Part shown: positions 12,220-24,848 of the stretch, one piece after another | Layout: each line of letters starts with the position of its first letter | How positions within the stretch are numbered: position 1 is the stretch's first letter | The notes under the pieces: generated by a model | The model's database searches: none | Told to the model about the DNA's origin: nothing | Seen by the model: only the letters and a program-made list of their open reading frames with translations | From: Anaeramoeba ignava | Lineage: Eukaryota > Metamonada > Anaeramoebidae | DNA: 64,000 nt | Direction: 5' to 3' | Assembly (NCBI GenBank): GCA_028826165.1 | Contig: JAPDFW010000057.1 | Location: forward strand, 124,001 to 188,000 | Translations under genes and position numbers: made by a program

Positions 12220-14026
12220 CTAATTGTTATTATTATTATTTTTCTTATTATTTTTGATTTCAAATTGAAATTTCAAAGCTGAATGAACTGAATCACCAAT
12301 TAACCAAATCTAAAAACAAAAAAAAAAGAAGTGAATTATAAATTTTGGATTATAATAAAATTTTCTTTAAAGATATAATACATTTGCTAATCCTAAAGCA
12401 AGTGTAGCACCATAAAAAAAGTTAGAATTTCCAGTTCCTTGGTTAATCCATGAGAACCAAAATAAGGGTAATAAAGAAATTGAGAACAGGAATATAGAAG
12501 AAACCAAAAACAAATTTCTCATATGTTTCAAGAGAGTAATATTTGTTAATAGTAATGCCACTGAAAGGGCCATTCTTCCAAGTTCTGCATATGGATGGAA
12601 AGTTGATATTATTAGAGCAATTATTGAAAATAAAAATTCGGGATTTTTTCTACATTGTTTAAATTTGTTTTCATTTTATAAAAATATATCCAAATACTCA
12701 GAGATTAATTCTTCTGTTTTTTTTATCAATGATTTGTTGGTTAAAAATCATACGAGAATTGAAGTGTTAAAGGTATAATTAAAGGAACAACTTGGAATTG
12801 AAAAATAAAAAGAAACAAATTTTTAAAATTGCTAAAAATTTCGATCATCAAATACCAAAACAACCCCACATTTGGAGTTCTGTCTTTTGCTGTAATGCTA
12901 AATAATAGGGAGTTATGTATAAATCCTTTTTTGTTTTGAAGTAATTTTCGGGTAAATTCTATCAAACTTGACGAAGTGATTTCCTGGTCTTTCATCAGAA
13001 ATGTAATCGATAATGATAGTAAAGATAGCACCCAAATTAATTCTAAGAATATGATCATAAAAATACTCTAATAATATTCTTATTAAGTCTATTTTGCAAA
13101 CCGAGAAAAAAAAGAAATAATTTGATTTTTTTTTTTTACAATTTTCTTTTTTTGTCGAAGAAGTAAAATAACTGGAATTATCAATAGAATATAATAAATA
13201 TCTAAGTACACAGAACAAGAAAGAAAGAATGTGGATAGGAATATCCAACCCTTTTGTGCTGTAAATAGAGTTAATAACAAGAAAAATTGAGGGAAAATTG
13301 CTGTTGTTTTTGATAAGCAACTAAAAATTATAATTGGATTTAAAAAAAAGCTTTTGTTTGACCAACAAAAAATATAAAACAAAAAAACAAAAAAACGTAA
13401 TTAATATTAGGAAATTCTATCACCATTTTTTTTCTATTGAATAGTTATAGAAAAGCTATCCTGAATTTACAATAAAGAAAGGAATATCGAAAAATTTGCA
13501 AAAAAAAAGTTTTTGTTTTTTGTTTCAAATTCTTTTTTTTGGAGATGGTTTTCAGAAATAAGAAATATTAAAATCAAACAAAGAAAATCTGTTGTAGCAA
13601 AAATTAAGTTTTCAATCTATAATTAAATCAAATAAAAAAGAAATATGAATAAAGTATTTAATGATTATTTTTTGTTTTTTGTTTTTTTTTTACAAATTTT
13701 TGTGATTTTAAAGAATTTAATAAAGAAAAAAAATAGAATAAAATTGGCATTTGATGAAAAGTGTTTCCTTCATAAGGAGATAAACCATTTTGTGATAGAA
13801 AAATTCCTTCTTTTACTTTAAAATTAAAATTAAATTTAAAATAAAATTAAAATTTATAGATTAAAATTTATAATAAAAACAAACATCTTCTAATATTTGT
13901 AAATGGAGTTGAAAATTCAATTCTTTTTATAAATTTTTCATCAAAATGAAAATGAAATAAAATTGTTCTAATAAAAATTCCCAAAAACGAAGTTAAAATA
14001 AAACCAAAAATTCTTTTAAAATTCAT
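12220..14026 (-). CDS. PIGU: GPI transamidase subunit PIG-U
   Basis: Seven exons (14026-13885, 13815-13694, 13616-13471, 13350-13140, 13067-12754, 12649-12382, 12309-12220) give exactly 430 residues and a TAG stop, against about 435 in human PIG-U. PIG-U is a multi-pass ER membrane subunit of the transamidase that attaches GPI anchors to proteins. Recognisable blocks in order are NGLSPYEGNTFHQMPILFYF, FFFLNPIIIFSCLSK, KDRTPNVGLFWYLMIEIF, FHPYAELGRMALSVAL and GTGNSNFFYGATLALGLANV. These align end to end with the family, and about nine or ten hydrophobic segments are visible. Splicing between 13471 and 13350 was chosen because it is the only join giving the LNP block in frame. The 75-bp gap to the upstream neighbour's stop is very short. 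Confidence 0.88.
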
Positions 14027-14101
14027 TAAAACAAAAACAATGAAAATGAAAATGAAAATGAAAAAAATGAAAAATGAAAATTTAAAAAAAAAAATATAAT
14101 T

Positions 14102-17100
14102 TTAAAAATTTGAAGAAATTTCAGAAAGAATTTGACGAACAAAAAAATAAGGATTTTTGATAATTTGAGTTTCTTTTGTTTTTTGAGCTTTTGATAAATA
14201 ATCCGAAAATAATTTTGAATATTTTTCATGATTAAGTTGTTTAAGTTTATCTTGAATAAAAGAAGAAGCGAAATAAACAATTTTTGGATCTTTTTTTGTT
14301 AATAATCCTTTAAAGAAATCAAATCCGCCAACAAATTCAAAACTAGTTTGATCAAGTTTGCATTTTTCTGCAATTAAAACAAAACATGTAGTTCTTGCAT
14401 CTGAATATCTTTTTGAAGTGAGATTATTAAAGCAATGAAGAAAGATTCTTTTTAAATTTTTAAATAAATTTTAAAATAAATTTTATAATAAATTTTATAA
14501 TAAATTTTGAAATAAATTTTATAATAAATTTTGAAATAAATTTTATAATAAATTTTTAAATAAATTTTTAAATAAATTTTTAAATAAATTTTGAAATAAA
14601 TTTTGAAATAAATTTTTAAATAAATTTTATAATAAATTTTTAAATAAATTTTTAAATAAATTTTGAAATAAATTTTGAAATAAATTTTTAAATAAATTTT
14701 ATAATAAATTTTATAATAAATTTTGAAATAAATTTTGAAATAAATTTTATAATAAATTTTGAAATAAATTTTATAATAAATTTTGAAATAAATTTTATAA
14801 TAAATTTTGAAATAAATTTTATAATAAATTTTTAAATAAATTTTATAATAAATTTTTAAATAAATTTTATAATAAATTTTATAATAAATTTTATAATAAA
14901 TTTTATAAATAAATTTTGAAATAAATTTTATAATAAATTTTATAATAAATTTTGAAATAAATTTTATAAATAAATTTTTAAATAAATTTTATAATAAATT
15001 TTATAATAAATTTTTATAATAAATTTTATAATAAATTTTATAATAAATTTTTAAATAAATTTTTAAATAAATTTTGAAATAGATTTTATAATAAATTTTA
15101 TAATAAATTTTTATAATAAATTTTGAAATAAATTTTATAATAAATTTTATAATAAATTTTTAAATTTTTAAATAAATTTTATAATAAATTTTTGAAATAA
15201 ATTTTATAATAAATTTTAAAATAAATTTTATAATAAATTTTAAAATAGATTTTAAAATAAATTTTGAAATAAATTTTAAAATAAATTTTGAAATAATTTT
15301 TAAAATAAATTTATAAATAAATTTTATAATAAATTTTAAAATAATTTTTAAATAAATTTATAATAAATTTATAAATAAATTTTGAAATAAATTTTTAAAT
15401 AAATTTTAAAATAAATTTTATAATAAATTTTATAATAAATTTTTAAATAAATTTTTAAAATACCCAAGATTAACAACTTTTAATAAATCTGATGGAATAA
15501 CAATTTGTCCTTCAAGAAATTGTGAATAAATATTATCTGTTTTACTTTCTTCATTTGGTGATTGTGCTTTTTTCTCAATATTAATTGATATAAAAGACAT
15601 AACAATATCGAGCATAAAAATTAAATTCCTTTTATTTTGTTCTGTGTTTTGAATGACTTTTGTTAAATTATCATTCATAAATTTAATAATGGCTGTAATA
15701 ACAGGTGAATTCCCATGTTTTTTTACCTTTTTTTGTTTTAAATTTTATTTTAAATTTTGTTTTAAATTTTGTTTTAAATTTCATTTTAAATTTTGTTTTA
15801 AATTTTATTTTAAATTTTGTTTTAAATTTTGTTTTAAATTTCATTTTAAATTTTATTTTAAATTTTATTTTAAATTTTGATTTTAAATTTTGTTTTAAAT
15901 TTTATTTTAAATTTTATTTTAAATTTTGTTTTAAATTTTGTTTTAAATTTTATTTTAAATTTTGTTTTAAATTTTATTTTAAATTTTATTTTAAATTTTA
16001 TTTTAAATTTTGTTTTAAATTTTGTTTTAAATTTTGTTTTAAATTTTGTAATAAATTTTGTTTTAAATTTCATTTTAAATTTCATTTTAAATTTCATTTT
16101 AAATTTTGTTTTAAATTTTGTTTTAAATTTCATTTTAAATTTTATTTTAAATTTTATTTTAAATTTTGTTTTAAATTTTATTTTAAATTTTGTTTTAAAT
16201 TTTATAATAAATTTTATTTTAAATTTTATAATAAATTTTGTTTTAAATTTCATTTTAAATTTTATTTTAAATTTTATTTTAAATTTTGTTTTAAATTTTG
16301 TTTTAAATTTTGTTTTAAATTTTGTTTTAAATTTTGTTTTAAATATTGTTTTAAATTTTGTTTTAAATTTTGTTTTAAATATTGTTTTAAATTTTATTTT
16401 AAATTTTATTTTAAATTTTTTGATACCATTCGAGATTTATGAAAAAGAACTAATCTTTGAGTTATTGATAAAAATGCATATCTATTATGTGGTTCATTTG
16501 AAAAAGCTAATTTATTGAAAAATGAAACTGCTGCTTTTTTATTTTCAATTTTTGTTTTTCCTTTTGTTTTATACAATATCCTCATTATTTGAAATAATAA
16601 TGACTAAAAGAAAATTAAAAAATAAGTTATTCAATTTCAAGTTAAATTGAAATGAATTTGTTTTTTACTTCTCCATTTTTTTGGTCATTCTCATCTTCTG
16701 ATTCAAGTAAAGTTTTAATTGTATCTAAAGTGTGTTGAGCAATTACATTTGATTTTATGGTATCACTTAATTCTTTTTGGAATTCATGTTCCAACTTAAT
16801 AATAATTAATATAAATATAATAAATATAAATATAAATATAAATATAAATATAATAAATATAAATATATTAAAGCAAATCAAACCTTCCAATATTGACTAA
16901 TAATATCACTAAATTCATTTAAAATTTCACGGAAAAAATCTTTAGATAGCTTCTGTGAAACAGGCTGTAAATCTTGTGCTTGTTTGAGTTGTTGTTCAAA
17001 AACAAAATCAACAAAAGTATCCCAATAATGATCAGGGAAATATTTAAATAATTGAGGGAATAATTGAGGAGCACCAAAACGCTTGAGTAATTCAAAAATC

Positions 17101-19034
17101 AACTCAATTTGTTCATATTCTTCAGATGATAATTGTACTTTTTTCTTTGAAATTTTGGCAACAACAATATCATATAAAACTACAAATAAATTATCTCTAA
17201 CTTCTACAGAACTTGTTGCCATATAAAGCTCTGAAATAAAATTAAGACCGCCATAATTTTGCAAGCATCTAAAATCCAACTGATTGCCATTTGAGTATAA
17301 ACGATTAACCAAAATCCTGATAAGTTGTCTAAAAACAATATTGTCTCTACTTGAGTAATTAACAATCAATCCGCGAATAACCTTTGGATGCAACGAAATG
17401 GTCTTTTTTTTGTCTGCAAATCCATTCCAAAAAATGAAAAAAAGCAAGCAATTCAATGCTGATTTCCATACTTTTTGATCCTTTTCATTTTTTATAACAA
17501 GAATATAAAGCATTTCTTTTAATTTTTCAAACAGATTGTCTTGAACATTTAAAACTGGTTTCAAATTGTTTTTCTGTCTTTTAAGCTTTTCTTGGGTTGT
17601 ATTTTTGAAGGGAATAACAGCAGCATCAGCCATTAAATTTGCATGAATACATGTATTAAACAACAAACTAAAAGCATAGGAACGATCCTCAATTTTTTCA
17701 GAATTGAGAAGTTCAAGAAATGAAGATAAAGAACGAGAAATGGAAGCCTGATCTTTTTTCACATAAAAATCCAGAACAATTTTGATCCATATTTTCGAGG
17801 CCATATCTCTTGTTTGGAAATCCTCTGTCGACTGAATGATGCAATCAAAAACTTGTTGTGTTTCTTCCTTAGTTAATTCAATCGGCTCCTGCTCTGAATA
17901 ATTTTTATATTGAAACAAATGAATTTGCTTTTTGCGTTTTGCATTTCCTCCTTTTTCCTCAAGTTTTTTGTCTTCCTCTTTCTTTTGAATGCGCATGATT
18001 TCGCTGATTTTTTCTTGGAAAACATTCATTGGTTGAGATTGAATAGTTTTTGAGGTGTCAATTCCAATAATAACCTCTTGATTTCCTGCTCCATTTGCTT
18101 TTTTCACATTGAATTGACCTCCAAAATTTTTCTCATAAAGTAATGATCCAATATAAAGAGAGTTTGGAAAAAGATCTGGTGTTGTTTTTAAATAAAGATA
18201 GTTGTTTGTTAAAATGTTTTCAGGGTCTTCTGGTTCTGGTGTCTTTAATTGGTTTGTATTTTGTTGGCTTAAAGGATGATTTGATCTAGAGTTTGTTTTA
18301 ATTTTTTTTTCTTTTTCGTTTTCGTTTTCGTTTTCTTGAATCATGTTTTCTGAATATGCTTTTTGTAATTTTTCTGGTTTTTGTTTCTCGTGGTTTTCTC
18401 CAGATGATTGTGATTTAGTAAGTTTTTGAGGTTTGTGTGAAGGTCTTTCTACTCCAGATGTTGAGCGAGAAATTAGAGTTCTTATATATTTTAATGACTT
18501 TTAATTTTTAAATGAATTTTAATTTTAAAATGAATTTCAAAATGAATTTAAATTTCAAAATGAATTTCAAAATGAATTTATATTTCAAAATGAATTTATA
18601 TTTCAAAATTAATTTTACTTTCGTTAAATTTGGATTGTTCTTTGTGTCAATTTCTTGGCAAAAATCATCCAATTTAAACATAACTTCATTACTTGGTTTA
18701 TATTTGTTTAAATTCATCTTTATTAATTGAACTGATCTTAATAATGTTGTTGTATTTTTTGTTTTATCAGTTCGAACTCTTTCCATAATTTTTTCATAAA
18801 CTAAAATTAAAAAAAATAAACAAAAAATTATGAATAAGAAATAATTTAATAAATTTTAATTAAAAATAATTATATAATTTATTAATTTTTATATAATATA
18901 CCAATATCAACAAATTTCGAATCTGAAAAATAATTTTTTAAACTTGTAACAGATTCTGTTGTTATTGAACCTTCTGGAAGTGTATTTTCATAAACTAATT
19001 TCTTTATTTTAGTTGTTGTAACTGATAATGCCAT
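14102..19034 (-). CDS. Conserved large helical-repeat protein with ENTH/VHS-like N-terminus
   Basis: Seven exons (19034-18902, 18800-18619, 18497-16884, 16794-16669, 16603-16427, 15726-15464, 14447-14102) join in phase to 946 residues. I cannot name it. Residues 1-105 (start MALSVTTTKIKKLVYENTLP) are predicted helical, with a TLLRSVQLIKMNLNKYKP block that resembles ENTH/VHS superhelices of membrane-trafficking adaptors. A polar linker with a Glu/Asn/Lys patch follows to about residue 185. The remainder is rich in amphipathic helices of ARM/HEAT type, for example ASKIWIKIVLDFYVKKDQAS and DNLFVVLYDIVVAKISKKKV, to the C-terminus at FVRQILSEISSNF. No catalytic motif is seen. The ordered, non-repetitive sequence suggests a conserved protein. 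The ENTH/VHS assignment is an impression from pattern only. Confidence 0.7.
14455..15460. repeat. 12-bp AT array, last intron of the helical-repeat gene
   Basis: About 1 kb of AAATTTTATAAT, AAATTTTGAAAT and AAATTTTTAAAT units at 12-bp spacing. It forms nearly the whole intron between exons 6 and 7 (14448-15463). Confidence 0.95.
15732..16422. repeat. 12-bp array AAATTTTGTTTT, intron 5 of the helical-repeat gene
   Basis: About 690 bp of AAATTTTGTTTT and AAATTTTATTTT, with some AAATTTCATTTT. It is G-containing on the plus strand, unlike the array in the next intron of the same gene. Long open frames of FKFYFKF type here are artefacts. Confidence 0.95.
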
Positions 19035-19392
19035 TAAAAAATGAAAGAAAGAAAAGAAAAGAAAAAAAATGAAATTTAAAAAAAAAGAAGAAAATTTTAT
19101 TTTTTTTGATTTTTCTCCTTTTTAATTATAAATAAAGATTTAAATTTTTAATAAGAAAAATGAATTGAATTTAATCAAAATTTAATTTAAAATTTATTGA
19201 AAATAATTTAAAAAAGAAATAAACCAATTTTTTTTAATTCATCAAAAAAGAAAAATAAAAAGCAAAAAAAAATTAAAAAAAAACTTAAATTATTTTTTTT
19301 CATTTTTTCCTTCTATTTTTAACAAATTTTTCTTTAGAAAATCCAAAAACCAAAAAAAGCATAAAAAAAAAATAATTGGAATTAAATAAAAA
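19035..19392. promoter_or_regulatory. Divergent intergenic region, helical-repeat gene / GPR1-like gene
   Basis: A 358-bp AT-rich spacer separates two outward-facing starts. It holds an AAAAAAAATGAAATT element near 19062 for the minus gene and TTTTTTTTCATTTTTTCC near 19297-19314 for the plus gene. Nothing else is recognisable. Promoter role inferred. Confidence 0.4.
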
Positions 19393-21752
19393 ATGACTGA
19401 TTCAGAACAAACACAATGGGAAGATATTGAGTCAGAATTTGAGAACAAAAAAAGCAAAGAAGAAAAAGAGAGTGACATTCAAACGGATGATTTCCAAGAG
19501 AACAACATGATTACAGAAACAGAAGATACACTTGAAGTTGAAGATAAAGATACAGATAAGGATGACTCAATAATTTCTTCAAAAAACCAAATTTTAGTCA
19601 AACAAATTTTTTCTGAAGTTTCTGAAAATGATTCAGAATCTGAATTTTCTGATCGAGGAATTTCAACTAAAATTGATGATGTTTTACCTGGTCAGGAATT
19701 CGGTCCTACTCAACTTGGTTATATGGGTTTATCTCTTGGTGCTGCTGTTATTTCTTTTTCTAATTTTGGTGTTTCTGGATCTGCTGGTAATCAATTTAAT
19801 AATTTTAATAATAAATTTAATAATAATTTTAATAATAATTTTAATAATAATTTTAATAATAAATATAATAATAAATATAATAATAAATTTAATAATAAAT
19901 TTAATAATAATTTTAATAATAAATATAATAATAAATTTAATAATCAATTTAATAATCAATTTAATAATAATTTTAATAATAAATTTAATAATAAATTTAA
20001 TAATAATTTTAATAATAAATATAATAATAAATATAATAATAAATATAATAATAAATTTAATAATAATTTTAATAATAATTATAATAATAAATTTAATAAT
20101 AATTTTAATAATAATTTTTAATAATAAATATAATAATAATTTTAATAATAATTTTAATAATAAATTTAATAATAAATTTTATAATAAATTTAATAATAAA
20201 TTTAATAATAATTTTAATAATAAATTTAATAATAAATTTAATAATCAATTTAATAATAATTTTAATAATAATTTTAATAATAATTTTAATAATAATTTTA
20301 ATAATAATTTTAATAATAATTTTAATAATAATTTAATAATAATTTTTAATAATAAATATAATAATAAATTTAATAATAATTTTAATAATAAATATAATAA
20401 TAAATTTAATAATAAATTTAATAATAATTTTAATAATAAATTTAATAATAAATTTAATAATAATTTTAATAATAAATTTAATAATAAATTTAAAAATAAT
20501 AATTTTTAATAATAATTTTAATAATCATTTTAATAATAAATTTAATAATAATTTTAATAATAAATTTAATAATAATTTTAATAATAAATTTAATAATAAA
20601 TATAATAATAAATTTAATAATAAATTTAATAATAATTTTAATAATAAATTTTAATAATAAATATAATAATAAATATAATAATAAATATAATAATAATTTT
20701 AATAATAAATTTAATAATAAATATAATAATAATTTTAATAATAATTTTAATAATTTTTAATAAATTTAATAATAATTTTAATAATAATTTTAATAATAAT
20801 TTTAATAATAAATATAATAATAATTTTAATAATAAATATAATAATAATTTTAATAATAATTTTAATAATAAATTTAATAATAATTTTAATAATAATTTTA
20901 GTAATAATTTTAATAATAAATTTAATAATAAATATAATAATAAATATAATAATAAATTTAATAATAAATTTAATAATAAATATAATAATAAATATAATAA
21001 TAAATTTAATAATAAATTTAATAATAAATTTAATAATAAATTTAATAATAAATTTAATAATAAATTTAATAATAAATTTAATAATAAATTTAATAATAAA
21101 TTTAATAATAATTTTAATAATAAATTTTATAATATTTATAATAATATTTTTTTAGTTTTTGAAGCACAAGGTCTCTTATTTATTCCAAGCATTCTTCTTC
21201 TTATAGCTGCTCTTCTCAATTTAAAAAATAATGATACTCTTGAAGCTAGCATGTTTATTGTAAAAATTATTTAAAAAATTATTTAAAAATTATTTAAAAA
21301 ATTATTTAAAAAATTATTTAAAAAATTATTTAAAAAATTATTTTTATTAGTTATATTCACTTCTTTGGTCTGGATTAGCTTCATCTTGGTCTTCAAAATT
21401 ATGGGATAATTCATCACGATTAGTTGATGGAGAAATGAGAATAATGGGAGCATTTCTTGTTGGATTTCTTTTCTTTTCATTCTTTTTTATGTTGTTTTCA
21501 TTGCAAGTGAACAAAGTTGTTTTTTTCACAATTTTCAGTTTGGATTTGGCAATTTTCTTTTTAATTTTCAGATTGATTTATGGAAGTCCTGCGGTTCTTG
21601 CTGGTGTTCCATTTTTTATGGTTGCGATTTTAAGTTTCTATATTTCTATAAGTTATGTTTTGAATGGATTAATTGGAAAAGAAGTATTTGAAATGGGAGA
21701 TCCAATTTATAATTGGAGTAATTTTCATTTTAATTTTAAATTTGATAATTAA
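19393..21752 (+). CDS. GPR1/FUN34/YaaH-family membrane protein (acetate/succinate transporter type)
   Basis: Three exons (19393-19786, 21156-21259, 21351-21752) join in phase to 299 residues. The first 100 residues are acidic and polar with no family resemblance. The membrane part begins with FGPTQLGYMGLSLGAAVISF, matching the NP.PLGLMGF-type first helix of the YaaH/SatP family. It continues with EAQGLLFIPSILLLIAALLN and NNDTLEASMFILYSLLWSG, equivalent to the family's E...GNTF.A..F..YG.FW region. Three or so further helices end at EMGDPIYNWS. Family members carry acetate or succinate across membranes. The substrate here is unknown, and several consensus residues differ (no clear NPAPLG). Intron 1 is a 1.37 kb repeat that could be mistaken for a poly-Asn coding extension. 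Confidence 0.7.
19788..21150. repeat. 12-bp array AATAATAAATTT in intron 1 of the GPR1-like gene
   Basis: About 1.36 kb of AATAATAAATTT, AATAATTTT and AATAATAAATATAAT units with a 12-bp period. It starts directly at the GT donor (19787), so the repeat has reached the splice site, and ends at the TTTTTTTAG acceptor (21155). Confidence 0.95.
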
Positions 21753-22008
21753 GAAAAGAAAAAGAGAGAAAAAACTTTAGCTTTGTTTTTCTTTTCTTTC
21801 TTTTCCTTTTTCTTTCTTTTTTTCTTTCTTTTTCTTTTGGAGTTTTTCAGAAAATTCATAAAACAATTTTTTAATTTTAAATTCAAAATGAATTTTAATT
21901 TTAATTTTAATTTTTTATCCGATTTTGATTTTAATTTTAATTTTAATTTTAATTTTAAATTTAAATTTTGATTTCTTTATTTTTAAATTGTTTTATTGAA
22001 AGAAAAAT
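21753..22008. other. Convergent intergenic spacer
   Basis: 256 bp between the stops of the GPR1-like and HPS1-like genes. It contains TTTTCTTTCTTTT-type pyrimidine runs and a short TTTTAA array. No gene is seen. Confidence 0.6.
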
Positions 22009-24289
22009 TTAGAAATATTCAATAAGTTCACGACTCAACATATCATTCAAAGAAGACACAACATTTGGAGCCAAAACACCAACATAGAGAGAATACAATT
22101 CATAACAGTAAATATGAGTTTTCTTTCTAAAGATTCGATAGATCAACTCTGAATAAAAATTACTAGTATTCCCTTTTAGTTCTTCAGTAGGTAATTTATC
22201 ACGAAGAGGAAGAACAAAACCTTCTTCATCTTCGAACCATATTCTATAAGAATAATAAAAATCATCAATGCGAAGAAGCATTGTTGCAAATCCTTGCATT
22301 AGATATGATTGTGCTTGAGAAAAAAGGTTCCAAACATGTGATTTAATATATTCAACCGACATTTGAGACACAGTCGGATTTTCTAAAAGTGCTCCAGTGT
22401 GAAGTGGAAGGATTTCGGGAGCCACAACATTGTTCTTTTTCCGATCCACAAAAATAAAGTGTACAATTCCTGGATATTTTCGAATATAAGAAGTCATTGT
22501 GATTTTTGGTGGTAAAAAACAATTGAAATAATATCGTAATTCGTATTGGATTTTTTTTGCAATTTCTTTCATTTTTGCTGTTTCTTCTTCCAGATCTTCT
22601 TTGTTGATTTCTTCATATTCATTAATTAAAACAAGTCTTACTGATTCGCTAATTTCTGCTGAATAAACATTATATGAGGTATAATCAGGTGTGCGAAAGT
22701 AAAGAGCCTCATATTTTTCTTGTGTTATTTCTGTGATACTAAATTTATTGAATTTTAATTTTAATTTTAATTTTGATTTGAATTTAATTTTGATTTTGAT
22801 TTTAATTTTAATTTTGATTTGAATTTAATTTTGATTTTGATTTTGATTTTATTTTTGATTTTATTTTTGATTTTAAATTTGATTTTGATTTTGATTTTGA
22901 TTTTAATTTTAATTTTAATTTTGATTTTAATTTTAATTTTAATTTTAAATTTGATTTTAATTTTGATTTTATTTTTGATTTTAATTTTAATTTTGATTTT
23001 GATTTTAATTTTAATTTTAATATTGATTTTAATTTTGATTTTAATTTTGATTTTGATTTTGATTTTAATTTTGATTTTAATTTTAATTTTGATTTTGATT
23101 TAGATTTATATTTTGATTTATATTTTAATTTTGATTTTATTTTTAATTTTGATTTTTATTTTAATTTTAATTTTGATTTTAATTTTAATTTTGATTTTGA
23201 TTTTAATTTTAATTTTAAATTTGATTTTGATTTTTAATTTTAAATTTACGTATCAGGCTCAAAGGTTAATGACATAATAGAACGGGCATCGCTGTTCTCA
23301 TCTTCAATTTGATTATTCTCTTCCTGAATTTGACTATTTTTCTCATCAATTGTTGTACTTTCCAAATGAGATAATTTATCACTATTTTCAATTGATCTTT
23401 GTCCATCATCCAAATCATTTGTATTGGATTTTTTTTCAGAATCGATAGTAACACTTGAATTGTGGTCAGGAGTTTTATTTGTTTCAGAAATGAAGTCTTG
23501 GTCTTGAGCAACTTGGGAAGGTTCTTGCAGAGTACTAAGACGATCCAAGTCCTGATCATTAGAATCCTGAGAATGCGACTGGTTTTCCTTAATATTATCT
23601 TGTAGTTTTTGGGAGTCTAATTGCGATTTTTCTTTGTCTTCATTGAAAACACTTTGGAGATAAATAACAAGAAGAAAAATATCATGAGATTCGATTTCGA
23701 TATTTTTGAATTTTTGGAGAGAGGTATGAAGAAGAAGTTTCGAGCCAACAAAAAGAAGAGCTTGCGTAGTATTCTTTGTTTTGGACAGAATATCATCAAT
23801 TGCAGGTTTTATGCGAAATTTGATGTCCGGAATATCGAGTTTTTCATTTGATTGAACAAGAAAAAATTGACTAGTTTTGCTCAGTTGCTTTACTGATTCC
23901 AATAAGATCTTAATCTTGTGATAAACATGGGCTGTGGAGACACCTGCTCTTTTGTTGATGGTCTTCAAAAAAATCGGACCAAATTTCAAAAGTAAAATTT
24001 CTTTTATTAAAACTAATTGTTTCCTTAAAAAAGCATCTGATTCGCTATTATCACTTATTACAACAAAGAAAAGTGAGTCGAATTGCTCGAAAATTAGTTT
24101 TGATTTTGTGCATTGTAACGTCATCAATTCTTCTTGAAAAAATTCGTTGTATATGTTTTTGGAAACTGTTAAAATCCCTAATGATATTGATGCTCGTTCG
24201 TATGAATCAGCTTTGAAATCTGATAATTCTAAATAAATTGGATTGTTGAGTCGGTTTGTTATTACAAAGAATTTATGTTTTTCTGACAT
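22009..24289 (-). CDS. HPS1: HPS1 homologue (BLOC-3 subunit, Rab32/38 GEF partner)
   Basis: Two exons (24289-23250 and 22738-22009) join in phase to 589 residues. In animals HPS1 pairs with HPS4 as BLOC-3, the exchange factor for Rab32/Rab38 on lysosome-related organelles; both are longin-fold relatives of Mon1-Ccz1. The N-terminal 190 residues resemble HPS1's first longin domain (FEQFDSLFFVVISDNSESDA, LRKQLVLIKEILLLKFGPIF). A polar Ser/Asp/Gln linker follows at about 225-346. The C-terminal part is the clearest match: ITMTSYIRKYPGIVHFIFVD, AQSYLMQGFATMLLRIDDFY, YSYRIWFEDEEGFVLPLRD and YCYELYSLYVGVLAP align with the human protein. The only intron is filled by a TTTTGA/TTTTAA array. An HPS4 partner is not in the window. 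Confidence 0.82.
22742..23247. repeat. TTTTGA/TTTTAA array in the HPS1 intron
   Basis: About 500 bp of 6-bp units, mostly TTTTGA and TTTTAA, occupying the whole intron between 22739 and 23249. Confidence 0.95.
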
Positions 24290-24848
24290 TTTGTTAAAAA
24301 AAAAGAATGAAAAAAAAAATGAAAAAAAAAATTTAATTATTTGAACATTTTCAATTTTATTTTCATTTTAAAAATAAAAATTGAATTTAAAATTGAATTT
24401 AAAATTAAAAATGAATTTGATATTGAATTTAAAATTGAATTTGATATTGAATTTAAAATTGAATTTAAAATTAAAATTGAATTTAAAATTGAATTAAAAA
24501 TAAAAATTGAATTTAAAATTGATATTTAAAATTGAATTTGATATTGAATTTAAAATTGAATTTGAAATTGAATTTAAAATTGATATTGAATTTAAAAATG
24601 AATTTGATATTGAATTTAAAAATAAAAATTGAATTTAAAATTGATATTTAAAAATTAAAATTGAATTTAAAATTGAATTTAAAATTGAATTTAAAATTGA
24701 ATTTAAAATTGAATTTAAAATTGATATTTAAAATTGAATTTAAAAATGAATTTAAAATTGAATTTGAAATTAAAATTAAAATTGAATTTGATATTGAATT
24801 TAAAATTGAAATTGAATTTAAAATTGAATTTAAAATTGAAATTGAATT
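24290..24848. repeat. Intergenic 12-bp array upstream of HPS1
   Basis: The first 50 bp contain AAAAAAAATGAAAAAAAAAA elements facing HPS1. The rest (24360-24848) is an array of ATTGAATTTAAA with ATTGATATTTAA variants, running up to the stop codon of the next gene. No gene is seen. Confidence 0.85.

Noticed and set aside
15653-16518. Open frames rich in Phe, Lys and Asn on both strands
   Set aside because: Products of the AAATTTTGTTTT array in an intron of the minus-strand helical-repeat gene.
19787-20509. Poly-Asn extension of the GPR1-like protein
   Set aside because: A GT donor at 19787 and acceptor at 21155 join the flanking membrane segments in phase and restore the family pattern; the Asn run is intron.
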